From: HK1 sp965204915
Lineage (GTDB): Bacteria; Pseudomonadota; Gammaproteobacteria; HK1
DNA: 64,000 nucleotides
Assembly (NCBI GenBank): GCA_965204915.1
Contig: OZ242023.1
Location: 3,534,001-3,598,000, forward strand
Direction: 5' to 3'
Shown one piece after another: positions 55,920-64,000 of the stretch. Below the pieces are notes generated by a model that searched no databases, was not told where the DNA came from, and was given only the letters and a program-made list of their open reading frames with translations. Both the position numbers and the translations under genes were made by a program. Each line of letters begins with the position of its first letter. Positions within the stretch are counted from its first letter, which is position 1.

Positions 55920-57287
55920 CTACTGCACCAGGCGCGTGTGCGGAAACGCGGCGTACCAGCCGAACCAGAACGCGCGCTGGGCGGGGATGCGGTGGAGTAC
56001 GCGCCCGTCTTCGGCGGTGAGGGCGTGCTCGTCCATGGTCCAGGTCATGCCGGTGCCGTCCTGCACGCTCCGGTCGCCGTCGTACCCGGTGAAGGTCACG
56101 TCCTCGCTCGCGAACGCGCGGTTCGCGCCCGACGGATCGGTGAGCACCACCAGCGCGGTGCCCTCGATCGCGTCGTGGTGCACGGGATTGGCGGCCAGGA
56201 ATCCGGCCGCGATCGCGAGTGGCTTGCCGGGATGGCCGGCGAGCAGCAGGGTGAACACCTCGTCCTTGTTCTTCAGCCGGCCGTCGAGCGCCGGCACCGT
56301 GAACATGAGATCGTCGGTGGCGAAGTAGTCGCGGTAGGCGGCGCCCTCGTCGTAGTTGCGCCGGTGGCCGGTGTCGAGGGAGAGCACCGCGGTATCGGGA
56401 TGGCGCCGCCGCCACTCGCCCCAGGTGGTGGTCACCACGCTGCCGCGGTCGAGCACGATCCCCTGCCCGGCCAGCGGACCGACCACCGGCAGGCCCCGCA
56501 TCGTGCTCCACATCGACTGGGTGGCCCAGTCGTACATGAGCTTGTTCGAGCGGTAGAGGAAGCCGCTCGTGCCGAGCGCGTGGTTCACCCCGTCGTGCCC
56601 GGTGTGGAAGAGGATCACGGTGCCGCAGAGCGTGCAGTACACGCCCGCGACCGGCACCCCGCCGACCACGTCCACGAACATCTCGTGCCAGGCGAGGATC
56701 CGCTTCGGGTAGGCGCGGGCGTCGCCGTTGACCGAGACGCCGAACACGATGTGGTCGTCTTCGAGGTACCCGGCCTCGTCCGCGGCGATCATCTCCGGGC
56801 CGCGTAGCGGCGGGATGCCGTCCTGCACCACGCCGCCCCATACGATCTCGTCGAGCCGGATCAGCGGCTCGCCCACCTCGTCGAAGTACGCCGAGAACCG
56901 CGGGTCGACGTAGCTGTAGAGCGCGGCCTTGAAGGCGGCGTAGCGCGGGTGACGCGCCTCGGGCACGTTCCACATCGCCCGCTGCCACGCTCCGAGATCG
57001 TAGCCGTGGCCGCCGCCGGCCCGGCTCGCGAGCACCCGGATCAGGGCCGTGGAAACCGTCGGCTTGCGGGACAGCCGCAGGACCTCCAGCGCCATCGGCA
57101 GGTAGGACGGCTCCCAGGTCGATTCGATCAGATCGACGGCGTGCGCGACGTCGTCTTCCTCCCCGGCGACGAGGGTGAGGAAGGCGCGGGTGGCGGCGCG
57201 ATCGGAGATCTCGGCCCGCAGGGGCGGCGTGGCGGCGAGCAGGAGGAGGCAGAGGACGACGGGGACGAGAGAGCGGGTGGCAGGCAT
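55920..57287 (-). CDS. Exported DUF3179 protein
   Basis: A 455-residue protein with an N-terminal signal peptide (MPATRSLVPVVLCLLLLAAT). The DUF3179 domain follows, with SVNGDARAYPKRILAWHEMF and PVAGVYCTLCGTVILFHT, including a CxxC. It is periplasmic or secreted by inference. DUF3179 proteins have no established biochemical role. The start is chosen to give the signal peptide; a longer upstream extension lacks one. Downstream is pdxJ with a 28-bp gap. Confidence 0.85.
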   Translation of the reverse strand: MPATRSLVPVVLCLLLLAATPPLRAEISDRAATRAFLTLVAGEEDDVAHAVDLIESTWEPSYLPMALEVLRLSRKPTVSTALIRVLASRAGGGHGYDLGAWQRAMWNVPEARHPRYAAFKAALYSYVDPRFSAYFDEVGEPLIRLDEIVWGGVVQDGIPPLRGPEMIAADEAGYLEDDHIVFGVSVNGDARAYPKRILAWHEMFVDVVGGVPVAGVYCTLCGTVILFHTGHDGVNHALGTSGFLYRSNKLMYDWATQSMWSTMRGLPVVGPLAGQGIVLDRGSVVTTTWGEWRRRHPDTAVLSLDTGHRRNYDEGAAYRDYFATDDLMFTVPALDGRLKNKDEVFTLLLAGHPGKPLAIAAGFLAANPVHHDAIEGTALVVLTDPSGANRAFASEDVTFTGYDGDRSVQDGTGMTWTMDEHALTAEDGRVLHRIPAQRAFWFGWYAAFPHTRLVQ

Positions 57288-57321
57288 CGGGGGCTCCGGC
57301 GGATCGGGTGTCACCTTCAAG

Positions 57322-57490
57322 ACCGTGACCCGCCCGGATTGGTTCGGTGACGCCTCCGGTGCGCGGAATCGCGGACGGACTCCGATCCGCCACGGGCATT
57401 CGCCTCGCCTCCACCGCGGCGCGTTCCGGCTCCCTCGCGGGAGCTGCGCAACCATGCGACCTTGCTCATGTCGACGGAGAGGGCGGTCAT
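57322..57490 (-). pseudogene. Diverged duplicate of the pdxJ start
   Basis: The first ~22 codons (MTALSVDMSKVAWLRSSREG) match PdxJ (MTALSVNVNKIAWLRNSREG) at the protein and DNA levels. Thereafter the frame continues without resemblance to a stop near 57322. The start codon is shifted 4 bases into the end of the upstream membrane-protein gene. Too short to make PdxJ. Probably a leftover of an old duplication. Confidence 0.75.
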
Positions 57491-59076
57491 GTCCGGTTAC
57501 CGAGTCTCCCATCGACCGGGAGGCGAAGCCGAGCAACCACTACGGATGCGATTTCCTCTACTTGCCGCAGTAGTCGCCCCTCGGTGTATTCGTTCGGCTC
57601 CGGTCCGGTGTATTCGACGTCAGGCTCGGTCCCGGACGTCATTGCAGGGCAGGTCGCGATCTCCATGTCACCTTCGATTCGCACCCGCAGTACTCGTCTG
57701 CCTTGCAGGTCGGCACACGAGTCCTTGACGGCAATCCGTGAGATCGGAATGCCGAGGCGATAGGCCAGCCCCGCCGGACCGATACCGGAAAACAGGTGTT
57801 CATTGTCTACGACAACATACAACGTCTGCTTTCCTGATACCTGCAAACGACTACGTTGCTCTTCCAATATTCCCAATTGTCTTTCGCTCCACTTTGCGCG
57901 CCCCAGCAGAGATGGGTAATCCAAAGTGTGATTGCCGATGGTGGACAACGCCGATGATGCAAATGCCAGCAGGGCGGCCTTGATCAGACGACTTCGGTCG
58001 CCGATCGCCAGCGCACACGGAATCGCAAAGGCAAGCAGGCCGATCGAAATATAGTATGCGTAGCAATTCCAGGCAAACAAGAAGTACGGGCTGCACGAGA
58101 TCGCAAAAAATAGGCAAAGAAGCAAGAGACGGAGGCGATCCATTCGCAATTTCGCCCCCTGGTACAGATTCCATACGGCAGCCCCCTGCAGTAATAGACA
58201 CGAGAGACCCCAAAGCACTGCGGCAAGGGACTGTTGCTCGACGACGAAACGAAGCGCTTCACGTGGCACGTTCAGAAAGAAGGCCAGCAGTGAGGCCGCA
58301 TTGCGCAATATGTTCTGGCTGAATTCGAATGTATATTGCGGCATTACTTCCTCGGTAAGGTGGTGTCGCAGCACCAGCCATGCGAATACCAGCCCGCTGA
58401 TCATGGCAAGTGTGATCCAGTGAACGTGCCCGAACCGCAACAAGGGCCGATGCGCCAGACTCAGAACGACCATGATCAGAGGCAATGCCGTGGCGATCTC
58501 TTTGCTCAGAAGGGCCAACGTGCAGGTGAGTATGCAACCACCCAAAAAGATCATCCGATCGATGCCCGTGCAACTGAAGCTCTTGAACCAGCACCCCATC
58601 GACAACGCCACCAGCGTCGTCACAATCGAACTGTTGGCTGCACTGACATGGGCTATGGGCAGAAAATGGGAGGCGTGTACAGTGAAAAAGAATCCGGCGG
58701 CCAATCCTCCAATGGAACCTTGCCCCTCCTGCTCCTGCCCTGCAAATGCATTCGCAAACCAGCTTACGGAAAAGAACATGCATACAAGTAAAAGCAGGTT
58801 GCTGACGTGGGCCGAAACGGAATCGCCACCCAATACACCTTCAATGAAACGCCAGTAAATATCCTCGCCGAGCGGACGCCAGAATTGATCCTTTCGATCC
58901 GGCCATATACTTTGGAACCACGGCTCTCCTGCCAATCGAGATTGCTCCGCATTGAGCAGAAAAATGTAATCGTCACCCCAAAGCGGGACATATACGCCCT
59001 GCATCCAGAGCATAAATAGAGAGAAAATAGCCAGCCCCCAGACAAGGGCGGGGATGAGGGCACGAGAGGCAGGCAT
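57487..59076 (-). CDS. GT-C-like polytopic membrane protein
   Basis: A 529-residue, strongly hydrophobic protein with about ten transmembrane helices, then a soluble C-terminal tail of about 130 residues. Early in the chain, PLWGDDYIFLLN resembles the acidic loop of GT-C glycosyltransferases (GT39/GT83-like), so lipid-linked sugar transfer at the membrane is a reasonable guess. The gene is less GC-rich than its neighbours and abuts an ISAs1 fragment, suggesting horizontal origin. Its stop overlaps the duplicate pdxJ start. Confidence 0.65.
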   Translation of the reverse strand: MPASRALIPALVWGLAIFSLFMLWMQGVYVPLWGDDYIFLLNAEQSRLAGEPWFQSIWPDRKDQFWRPLGEDIYWRFIEGVLGGDSVSAHVSNLLLLVCMFFSVSWFANAFAGQEQEGQGSIGGLAAGFFFTVHASHFLPIAHVSAANSSIVTTLVALSMGCWFKSFSCTGIDRMIFLGGCILTCTLALLSKEIATALPLIMVVLSLAHRPLLRFGHVHWITLAMISGLVFAWLVLRHHLTEEVMPQYTFEFSQNILRNAASLLAFFLNVPREALRFVVEQQSLAAVLWGLSCLLLQGAAVWNLYQGAKLRMDRLRLLLLCLFFAISCSPYFLFAWNCYAYYISIGLLAFAIPCALAIGDRSRLIKAALLAFASSALSTIGNHTLDYPSLLGRAKWSERQLGILEEQRSRLQVSGKQTLYVVVDNEHLFSGIGPAGLAYRLGIPISRIAVKDSCADLQGRRVLRVRIEGDMEIATCPAMTSGTEPDVEYTGPEPNEYTEGRLLRQVEEIASVVVARLRLPVDGRLGNRT

Positions 59077-59081
59077 CGGGG

Positions 59082-59148
59082 CAGGGCAAGATCACTAAAA
59101 GTGTATTGACGTCAACAAGTATTGTGATCCAATGGCGTCTTCATCAAA
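59082..59148 (+). mobile_element. ISAs1 end fragment interrupted by MITE
   Basis: A 67-bp copy of the transposase-side end of the ISAs1 element at 15059, beginning CAGGGCAAGATCACTAAAA and including its promoter. About 90% identical. It resumes beyond the MITE at 59302-59325 (TTCATCAAAGAGACGGAGG). The transposase gene and the other end are absent. Confidence 0.85.
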
Positions 59149-59301
59149 CTCAAGTTTCGGGATTCGCTGACCGAAATGGATTCCCGCTTTCGCGGGAATG
59201 ACGGCCGGCCTGAAAACAACGCGTCTCGCTGAAATGACGTCATTCCCGCGAAAGCGGGAATCCATCGCCTGTTTCAGGCATTTTGAATCCCGAAACTCGA
59301 G
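59149..59301. repeat. MITE-like palindromic element, copy 3
   Basis: 153 bp, nearly identical to copy 1, flanked by a perfect 9-bp direct repeat TTCATCAAA (59140-59148 and 59302-59310). The target is the ISAs1 end fragment, so the MITE came after that IS. Confidence 0.93.
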
Positions 59302-59325
59302 TTCATCAAAGAGACGGAGGTCGCG

Positions 59326-59529
59326 CCGGCTCGCGAACGCCTCGGCCGCGGCCTTCACCGCCCGATCCACGTCCTCGGCGCCGGCGCGCGGCACATGGGC
59401 GAAGATGCTCCGGTTCGCGGGGTTCAGGACGGGGATGGTCTCGCCGGAGGCGCTGTCGACCCGCCCGCCGCCGAGCAGCATCCGGTGGGCGTCGGAAACG
59501 GCACGTGCCTGCATGGGTGCGGTGCTCAT
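59326..59529 (-). pseudogene. Aldehyde dehydrogenase N-terminal fragment
   Basis: About 68 codons starting MSTAPMQARAVSDAHRMLLG, with ASGETIPVLNPANRSIFAHV and GAEDVDRAVKAAAEAFASR, the N-terminal coenzyme-side strand of the ALDH family. The rest has been replaced by the ISAs1/MITE composite. Catalytic Cys and Glu regions are missing. Confidence 0.85.
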
Positions 59530-59572
59530 GATTTCGGGGATGGCGAGAGCGTGCACCGGCGACGGCGAGGGA

Positions 59573-60031
59573 TCAACCGCCGGACGATTGATCGATCGAT
59601 GCCGAGCCCGGTGGAGGGTCTTGCGGTCGAGCCGGAGACCGGACCACCCCGGACGCCCATTCGCATGACCGAAGGGCACAGCCGTACTTGATCACCCGCG
59701 CGCACGGAGTGCGGGTCCCTTCGACTGCCGAATGCGCAGCCCGTTCGACGCCAATCCGTCCTCCTCCACCACCAGCGCCAAGGGCCGGCAGGCAGCGCCG
59801 GGGGGCGCCGCGCATCACGATCAGCCTGGAGCTCGCGTCTTCGAGTGCGGCGGCGAGGTCGTCGAGACACGCATACAGGAACCGGAGACATGGATGGGCG
59901 CCGCGGTGCAGCCTGAGCAGGGAGTCGTCCAGAATGAACACGGGCGCCAGCGCTTCGGCCCGCCGGCAGGCGGCGAGCGCGGTGTTGTCCCCGATGCGGA
60001 GATCGCTTCTGAACCAGTGGATGGCGCGCAT
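59573..60031 (-). pseudogene. DNA photolyase N-terminal fragment
   Basis: The first ~82 codons are photolyase/cryptochrome-like: MRAIHWFRSDLRIGDNTALA, LAPVFILDDSLL, FLYACLDDLAAALEDASSRL and IVMRGAP. This is the antenna (Rossmann) domain. After RCLPALG the similarity ends and the frame runs on to 59573 without recognisable features; another frame there contains GLRIRQSKGPALR. No FAD-binding domain follows, so it is non-functional. Confidence 0.75.
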
Positions 60032-60171
60032 CGACAGAAGCTCCCGGAGCGTTGTGGTCAATCTGTATCGTATGGCCCGCATACACGGCGCAGGCCGCGG
60101 GCTCGTCGAATTCGACGAGGGGCGACCTGCCTCTCTCGACCGCCCGCCGGGCCGGATGCACAATCGGGCCG

Positions 60172-60852
60172 ATGCGCATCCTCCTCATCGAAGACGACCC
60201 GGAGACCGCCCGCTTCGTCCGCAAGGGACTCGAAGAGGCGGGGCACGTCGTCGACCACGCCGGTGACGGGAAGGAGGGACTGTTGCTCGCGTTCGACGCC
60301 GAGCCCGACGTCATCGTCGTCGATCGGATGCTCCCCGGGCTCGACGGCCTCTCGATCGTGCGTTCCCTGCGGGCCGCGGACCGGACGACCCCGGTGCTCG
60401 TGCTGAGTGCACTCGGCGAGGTCGATGATCGGGTCGAGGGTCTGCGGGCGGGGGGTGACGACTATCTCGTCAAGCCGTTCGCGTTCGCCGAGCTCTCGGC
60501 CCGGCTCGAAGCGCTCGCGCGGCGGCGCGGCGACGGCGGCGAGGCGCCGGTCACCCGGCTCGTGGTCGCGGATCTGGAGATGGATCTCCTCGCCCGCACC
60601 GTGAAGCGCGCCGGGCGCGGCATCGAGCTCCAGCCCCGCGAGTTCCGCCTGCTCGAACACCTGATGCGCCACGCCGGGCAGGTGGTCACGCGCACCATGC
60701 TGCTCGAAGCGGTATGGGACTACCACTTCGACCCCCAGACCAACGTCATCGACGTCCACGTGAGCCGTCTGCGGCGCAAGATCGACCGCGGCTTCGACCC
60801 CCCGCTCCTCCATACCGTGCGCGGCGCGGGCTATGTGATCCGCGAACCGTGA
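60172..60852 (+). CDS. OmpR-family response regulator
   Basis: A 226-residue regulator. The receiver domain has acidic D8/D9, the phospho-acceptor D51 (VIVVDRMLPGLDG) and K101 (DYLVKPF). The C-terminal winged helix reads LQPREFRLLEHLMRH and VIDVHVSRLRRKIDRG. It is followed by its cognate histidine kinase after a 108-bp duplicated stretch. Signal and targets are unknown; the sequence resembles copper/metal or envelope-stress systems of the CusR type. Confidence 0.93.
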   Translation: MRILLIEDDPETARFVRKGLEEAGHVVDHAGDGKEGLLLAFDAEPDVIVVDRMLPGLDGLSIVRSLRAADRTTPVLVLSALGEVDDRVEGLRAGGDDYLVKPFAFAELSARLEALARRRGDGGEAPVTRLVVADLEMDLLARTVKRAGRGIELQPREFRLLEHLMRHAGQVVTRTMLLEAVWDYHFDPQTNVIDVHVSRLRRKIDRGFDPPLLHTVRGAGYVIREP

Positions 60853-60944
60853 ACACCACCATCCGCAGCGGCGCGCGGCACGCCGTCGAGCGCAATTCCG
60901 AATGCCTCGTTCATCCGCACCGTGCGCGGCACGGCCCGCGGGTC

Positions 60945-61052
60945 ATGGCTGCCGTTGCCCGCGCCGTCGCGTGGTGCATTGCCGGATGCGGGGCCGGCCT
61001 TCCGCCCACCCATGCCGGGCGCAGTGCGGCCCGCGCCTCCCGCACCCCATGA
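60945..61052 (+). pseudogene. Duplicated regulator/kinase junction with short ORF
   Basis: The bases around 60910-61005 repeat, in diverged form, the end of the response-regulator gene and the start of the kinase gene. The 35-codon frame opens MAAVARAVAWCIA, like MIAVTRSVAWRIA of the kinase, and its TGA overlaps the kinase ATG. It may be a relic, or may couple translation of the kinase. Confidence 0.65.
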
Positions 61053-62419
61053 TCGCCGTCACCCGCAGCGTCGCGTGGCGCATCGCCATCGGCTACGGGG
61101 CGTTGTTCGGGCTCTCGATGCTCGCGCTGCTCATGCTCGTCTACTGGTCCGCCGCGGGCTACATGACCCGGCAGATGGAGGCGGTGATCGAGGCCGAGGT
61201 GCAGGGGCTGGCGGAGCGCTATCGCATCGCGGGGCTGCGGGGGCTGCGCGATCTGGTCGCCGGGCGGCTTGCGCGCAACCCCGCCAGCTCGTCGATCTAC
61301 CTGCTCGCCGACCCGGGGTTCCGGGTGATCGCGGGCAACCTCACCGGATGGCCCGAGGCCGCACGGAGCACCGAACGCTGGGTGGAGTTCCGTCTTCACG
61401 CCGCGGGCGACGATCCCGCCGCTCCCGAGTGGCATCGCGCCCGCGCCCGGCACTTCGAGCTTCCCCGCGGATACCACCTGCTCGTGGGACGCAACCTGCG
61501 GGATCTGGACGAGATGCGCTCGGCCGTCGTCCGCGCGGTGGCGTGGGGCGTCGGGGTCACCGTGGTGCTGGCGGGCGCGGGCGCGTGGCGGATGCGAAGG
61601 AGCGTGGCGGCGCGTGTCGAATCGATCAATCGCACGTCGCGCCGCATCATGGAGGGCGAGCTGTCCGAGCGCATCGAGAGCCACGGCAGCGGCGACGAGT
61701 TCGACGATCTGGTCGCGAACCTGAACGCGATGCTCGAACGCATCGAGACCCTGATGAACGACGTGCGCCGGGTCTCGGACAACGTCGCGCACGATCTGCG
61801 CACCCCGCTCGGCCGCCTGCGCACGCGGCTGGAGCAGCTCCGTGACGCGGGCGGCGACGGCGCATCGGCGGCGCTGGCGGAGGCCGCGCTCGGGGAAGCC
61901 GACCGGATGCTCGCGACCTTCAACGCGCTGCTGCGCATCGCGCGCATCGAGACCGGGCGGCGAAGGCATGCCTTCCGGCGGGTGGACCTCGCGGCCATCG
62001 GCAACGACGTCGCCGAACTCTACGCGCCCCTCGCCGAGGCGCGCGGCATCACGTTCCGCCATTCCGGCATCGAGGCGCCGGTCGAGGCGGACGCCGACCT
62101 GCTCTTCCAGTCTCTCGCGAACCTGCTGGACAACGCGATCAAGTACACCCCGGATGGAGGAACGGTGACGTTGCAGGCCACCTCCGACGAAGACAGCGCA
62201 AGCGTCGTCGTCGCCGACAGCGGACCGGGCGTGCCGGCCGGGGAGCGCGAGGCGGTGCTGCGCCGGTTCTACCGCCTGGAGCCCGCACGCGGCACCCCCG
62301 GAAGCGGGCTGGGCCTGAGCCTCGTCGCGGCCGTCGCCCAGCTCCACGAGGCGGTGCTGGCACTGGAGGACAACGCCCCCGGACTCCTGGTCCGGTTGCG
62401 GTTCAGGCGGGCCGGATGA
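61049..62419 (+). CDS. Sensor histidine kinase
   Basis: A 456-residue inner-membrane kinase. Two transmembrane helices (about 10-33 and 160-182) enclose a ~125-residue periplasmic sensor domain. A HAMP domain follows (about 183-240), then the H-box with H248 (NVAHDLRTPLGRLR), and the ATPase with NLLDNAIKYT, DSGPGVPAGERE and GSGLGLSLV. It would phosphorylate the OmpR-type regulator upstream. The ligand is unknown. Confidence 0.93.
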   Translation: MIAVTRSVAWRIAIGYGALFGLSMLALLMLVYWSAAGYMTRQMEAVIEAEVQGLAERYRIAGLRGLRDLVAGRLARNPASSSIYLLADPGFRVIAGNLTGWPEAARSTERWVEFRLHAAGDDPAAPEWHRARARHFELPRGYHLLVGRNLRDLDEMRSAVVRAVAWGVGVTVVLAGAGAWRMRRSVAARVESINRTSRRIMEGELSERIESHGSGDEFDDLVANLNAMLERIETLMNDVRRVSDNVAHDLRTPLGRLRTRLEQLRDAGGDGASAALAEAALGEADRMLATFNALLRIARIETGRRRHAFRRVDLAAIGNDVAELYAPLAEARGITFRHSGIEAPVEADADLLFQSLANLLDNAIKYTPDGGTVTLQATSDEDSASVVVADSGPGVPAGEREAVLRRFYRLEPARGTPGSGLGLSLVAAVAQLHEAVLALEDNAPGLLVRLRFRRAG

Positions 62420-62623
62420 CGCGCGCAGGATGCGCGGCCACGCTCTCCAGGCCGGCCCACGATCGCGGAGGCACGATGTTCGAGTGCCATACGCCGAACA
62501 TCCGCACCATGAAGCCCCGGAGGGTGGTCGAGGGACAACGTCCGACGGACCTTCGATGATCCTCCGCGGGCGGGCGAGGCGGAAATGGCCTACCACTTCC
62601 TCGCCCCGCCCGCCTCCCGGGGC

Positions 62624-64000
62624 TCAGCCGCGGGGGAGGTCGATCGCGACGTAGCGCCGGTGATCCCCGCGCGCGACGAGCAGCAGCACCGGCTTGCCGC
62701 CGGAGGCCGCCGCACGGATCGCATCGGCGACCTCGCCGGGACGGTTCACCACCTTGCTCCCGGCGCGGAGGATGACGTCGCCGGACCGGAGCCCGTTGCG
62801 TGCGGCCGAGCTGCCGGGGACGACCTCGGCGATCGCGACCCCTGCCTTGCCCGGCTCGCCGCGCGGCGCGAGCATCACTCCGAGCTTCACGTCCTCGCCG
62901 ACCATGGTCGAGGCCGTGGCCCGCACGTCCTGCGCCTGCGTGCCGATGGTCGCGGCCAGGATCCTGCGGTGGCCGTCACGCGAGATCTCGATCTCGACCT
63001 CGGCCCCCGAGTCGATTCCGGCGACGATGCGGGGCAGATCCCTCATCGTGTCGAGCGGCTCGCCGGCGAACGCGGTGATGACGTCGCCGGGGCGCAGACC
63101 CGCCCGGGCGGCGGGACCGTCCGCCATCACCGATGCGACCAGCGCGCCCTTCGCCTCGTCGAGGCCGAGCGCCTCGGCCAGGGTCTCGTCGATCCGCTGG
63201 ACGGATACCCCCAGCCAGCCGCGATCGACCCTGCCGTCGTTGCGTAGTGACTCGACGACCGGCATGGCGACGTTCGCGGGAACCGCGAAGCCGATACCGA
63301 CGTTCCCGCCGGTGGGGCTGAAGATCGCGGAGTTCACACCGACCACGCGCCCGCCGCGGTCGAACAGCGGGCCGCCGGAGCTGCCGCGGTTGATCGGGGC
63401 GTCGAGCTGGAGGTAGTCGTCGTAGGGGCCTGAACCGATGTCGCGGCCCCGCGCGGAGACGATGCCCGCGGTGACGGTGCCGCCGAGCCCGAAGGGGCTC
63501 CCCACCGCGACCACCCAGTCGCCGACCCGCGTGGCGTCGGAGTCCCCGAACTCGACCGTCGGCAGCGCTTCGCCGGCGTCGATCTGGAGGAGCGCGAGGT
63601 CGGTCTTCGGGTCCGCGCCCGCGATACGCGCTTCGAGCTCCCGCCCGTCGTGCAGCGTCACCGTCACCGTATCCGCCCCCTGCACCACGTGGTGGCTGGT
63701 GACGACGAGCCCCGAGGCGTCGATGATGAATCCGGAGCCGACGCCCTCGGCCCTCGGTGCGCCGGGCGCCCCGTTCCAGGGCATCGGCAGGAAACGCCGG
63801 AAGAGCTCCGGGATCTCCGTTCCCGGCGGCCGTCGCCATGCCTGCGACTGGGCGGCGGGCCGGATGGCGCGGGTGACTTCGACGTTGACGACGGCGGGCC
63901 GTACCGCGCTCACGAGATCGGCGAAGCCGCCGTGCATCGCGGCCATGGGGACGCCGGCGACGGCGTTCGCTCCGGCGCCGGCCGAAGCCCCCGCCGCGGC
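62624..64000 (-). CDS. HtrA/Deg periplasmic serine protease, N-terminus cut by window edge
   Basis: The visible 458 codons contain a trypsin-like domain (SHHVVQGA, KTDLALLQIDAGE and the serine NRGSSGGPLFDRGG) and two PDZ domains (about 245-330 and 350-440). It is a Do-like protease/chaperone of envelope quality control. An ATG at 63946 lies after an Ala/Gly-rich stretch that looks like the end of a signal peptide, so the true start is beyond 64000. It is convergent with the two-component system; the 62420-62623 gap contains nothing recognisable. Confidence 0.93.
   Translation of the reverse strand, partial: AAAGASAGAGANAVAGVPMAAMHGGFADLVSAVRPAVVNVEVTRAIRPAAQSQAWRRPPGTEIPELFRRFLPMPWNGAPGAPRAEGVGSGFIIDASGLVVTSHHVVQGADTVTVTLHDGRELEARIAGADPKTDLALLQIDAGEALPTVEFGDSDATRVGDWVVAVGSPFGLGGTVTAGIVSARGRDIGSGPYDDYLQLDAPINRGSSGGPLFDRGGRVVGVNSAIFSPTGGNVGIGFAVPANVAMPVVESLRNDGRVDRGWLGVSVQRIDETLAEALGLDEAKGALVASVMADGPAARAGLRPGDVITAFAGEPLDTMRDLPRIVAGIDSGAEVEIEISRDGHRRILAATIGTQAQDVRATASTMVGEDVKLGVMLAPRGEPGKAGVAIAEVVPGSSAARNGLRSGDVILRAGSKVVNRPGEVADAIRAAASGGKPVLLLVARGDHRRYVAIDLPRG

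Noticed and set aside
59573..59790. Integrase fragment near the photolyase remnant
   Set aside because: The phrase GLRIRQSKGPALR recalls tyrosine recombinases, but the stretch is too short and lacks catalytic residues.

Overview
The window reads as a GC-rich (roughly two thirds G+C by eye) chromosomal segment of a Pseudomonadota-type bacterium. I cannot name a genus. A Trp-rich leader peptide and attenuator precede a fused trpE(G). A NuoE-NuoF-type formate dehydrogenase subunit lies near a succinyl/malate-CoA ligase pair and glyA, and a MaeB-type malic enzyme and a periplasmic-looking isoaspartyl methyltransferase are also present. Together these suggest a heterotroph with some one-carbon (formate or serine-cycle-like) metabolism. 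No rRNA, tRNA or CRISPR array was seen.

Layout. 1-6916 is metabolic: a hisC-like start, a DMSP-lyase-family cupin overlapping an orphan ureD, cytochrome b561, an acyl-CoA dehydrogenase and an ADP-forming acyl-CoA synthetase, the last two behind near-identical promoters. 6985-15059 is a phage remnant with a lone type I-E-like CRISPR repeat, followed by a nest of insertion sequences (IS21 with a broken istA, an IS1634-type and an ISAs1-type element) around a truncated phosphatase/nuclease gene. 15711-23639 is core: trpL-trpE(G), leuA-thioesterase, a YdcH-like protein, AlaX, a J-domain membrane protein and a VWA protein.

24082-41431 is an accessory island with two Uma2 proteins, an ATPase-PIN pair, two PIN toxin modules, and a five-gene operon (27811-35786) that is the most striking feature. 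It encodes a Vsr/DUF559-type nuclease, a membrane-anchored coiled-coil protein, a membrane-anchored coiled-coil McrB-like AAA+ ATPase, a DUF2357 (McrC-like) protein without an obvious nuclease, and a large Hsp70-like protein. All five genes overlap or abut, so they are probably translated as one unit. I infer a membrane-tethered relative of McrBC (type IV restriction) systems. The operon lies in a duplicated locus: copy A has an internally deleted malic enzyme but the whole operon, while copy B has an intact malic enzyme but an operon collapsed to a 116-codon chimera. Both deletions join short direct repeats.

41511-64000 returns to core functions: formate dehydrogenase beta, an AAA/DUF4143 ATPase, the sucCD/mtkAB-like pair, glyA, a nitroreductase, a Lys-rich XRE regulator, an N-carbamoyl-amino-acid hydrolase, pdxJ-pcm-spermidine-synthase-like membrane protein, a DUF3179 protein, a GT-C-like membrane protein, a two-component system and a HtrA/Deg protease that runs off the right edge. 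Three copies of a ~153-bp palindromic MITE with target duplications, an ISAs1 end fragment, and truncated aldehyde dehydrogenase and photolyase genes mark decay near 59-60 kb. Several short diverged duplications of gene starts recur through the window.
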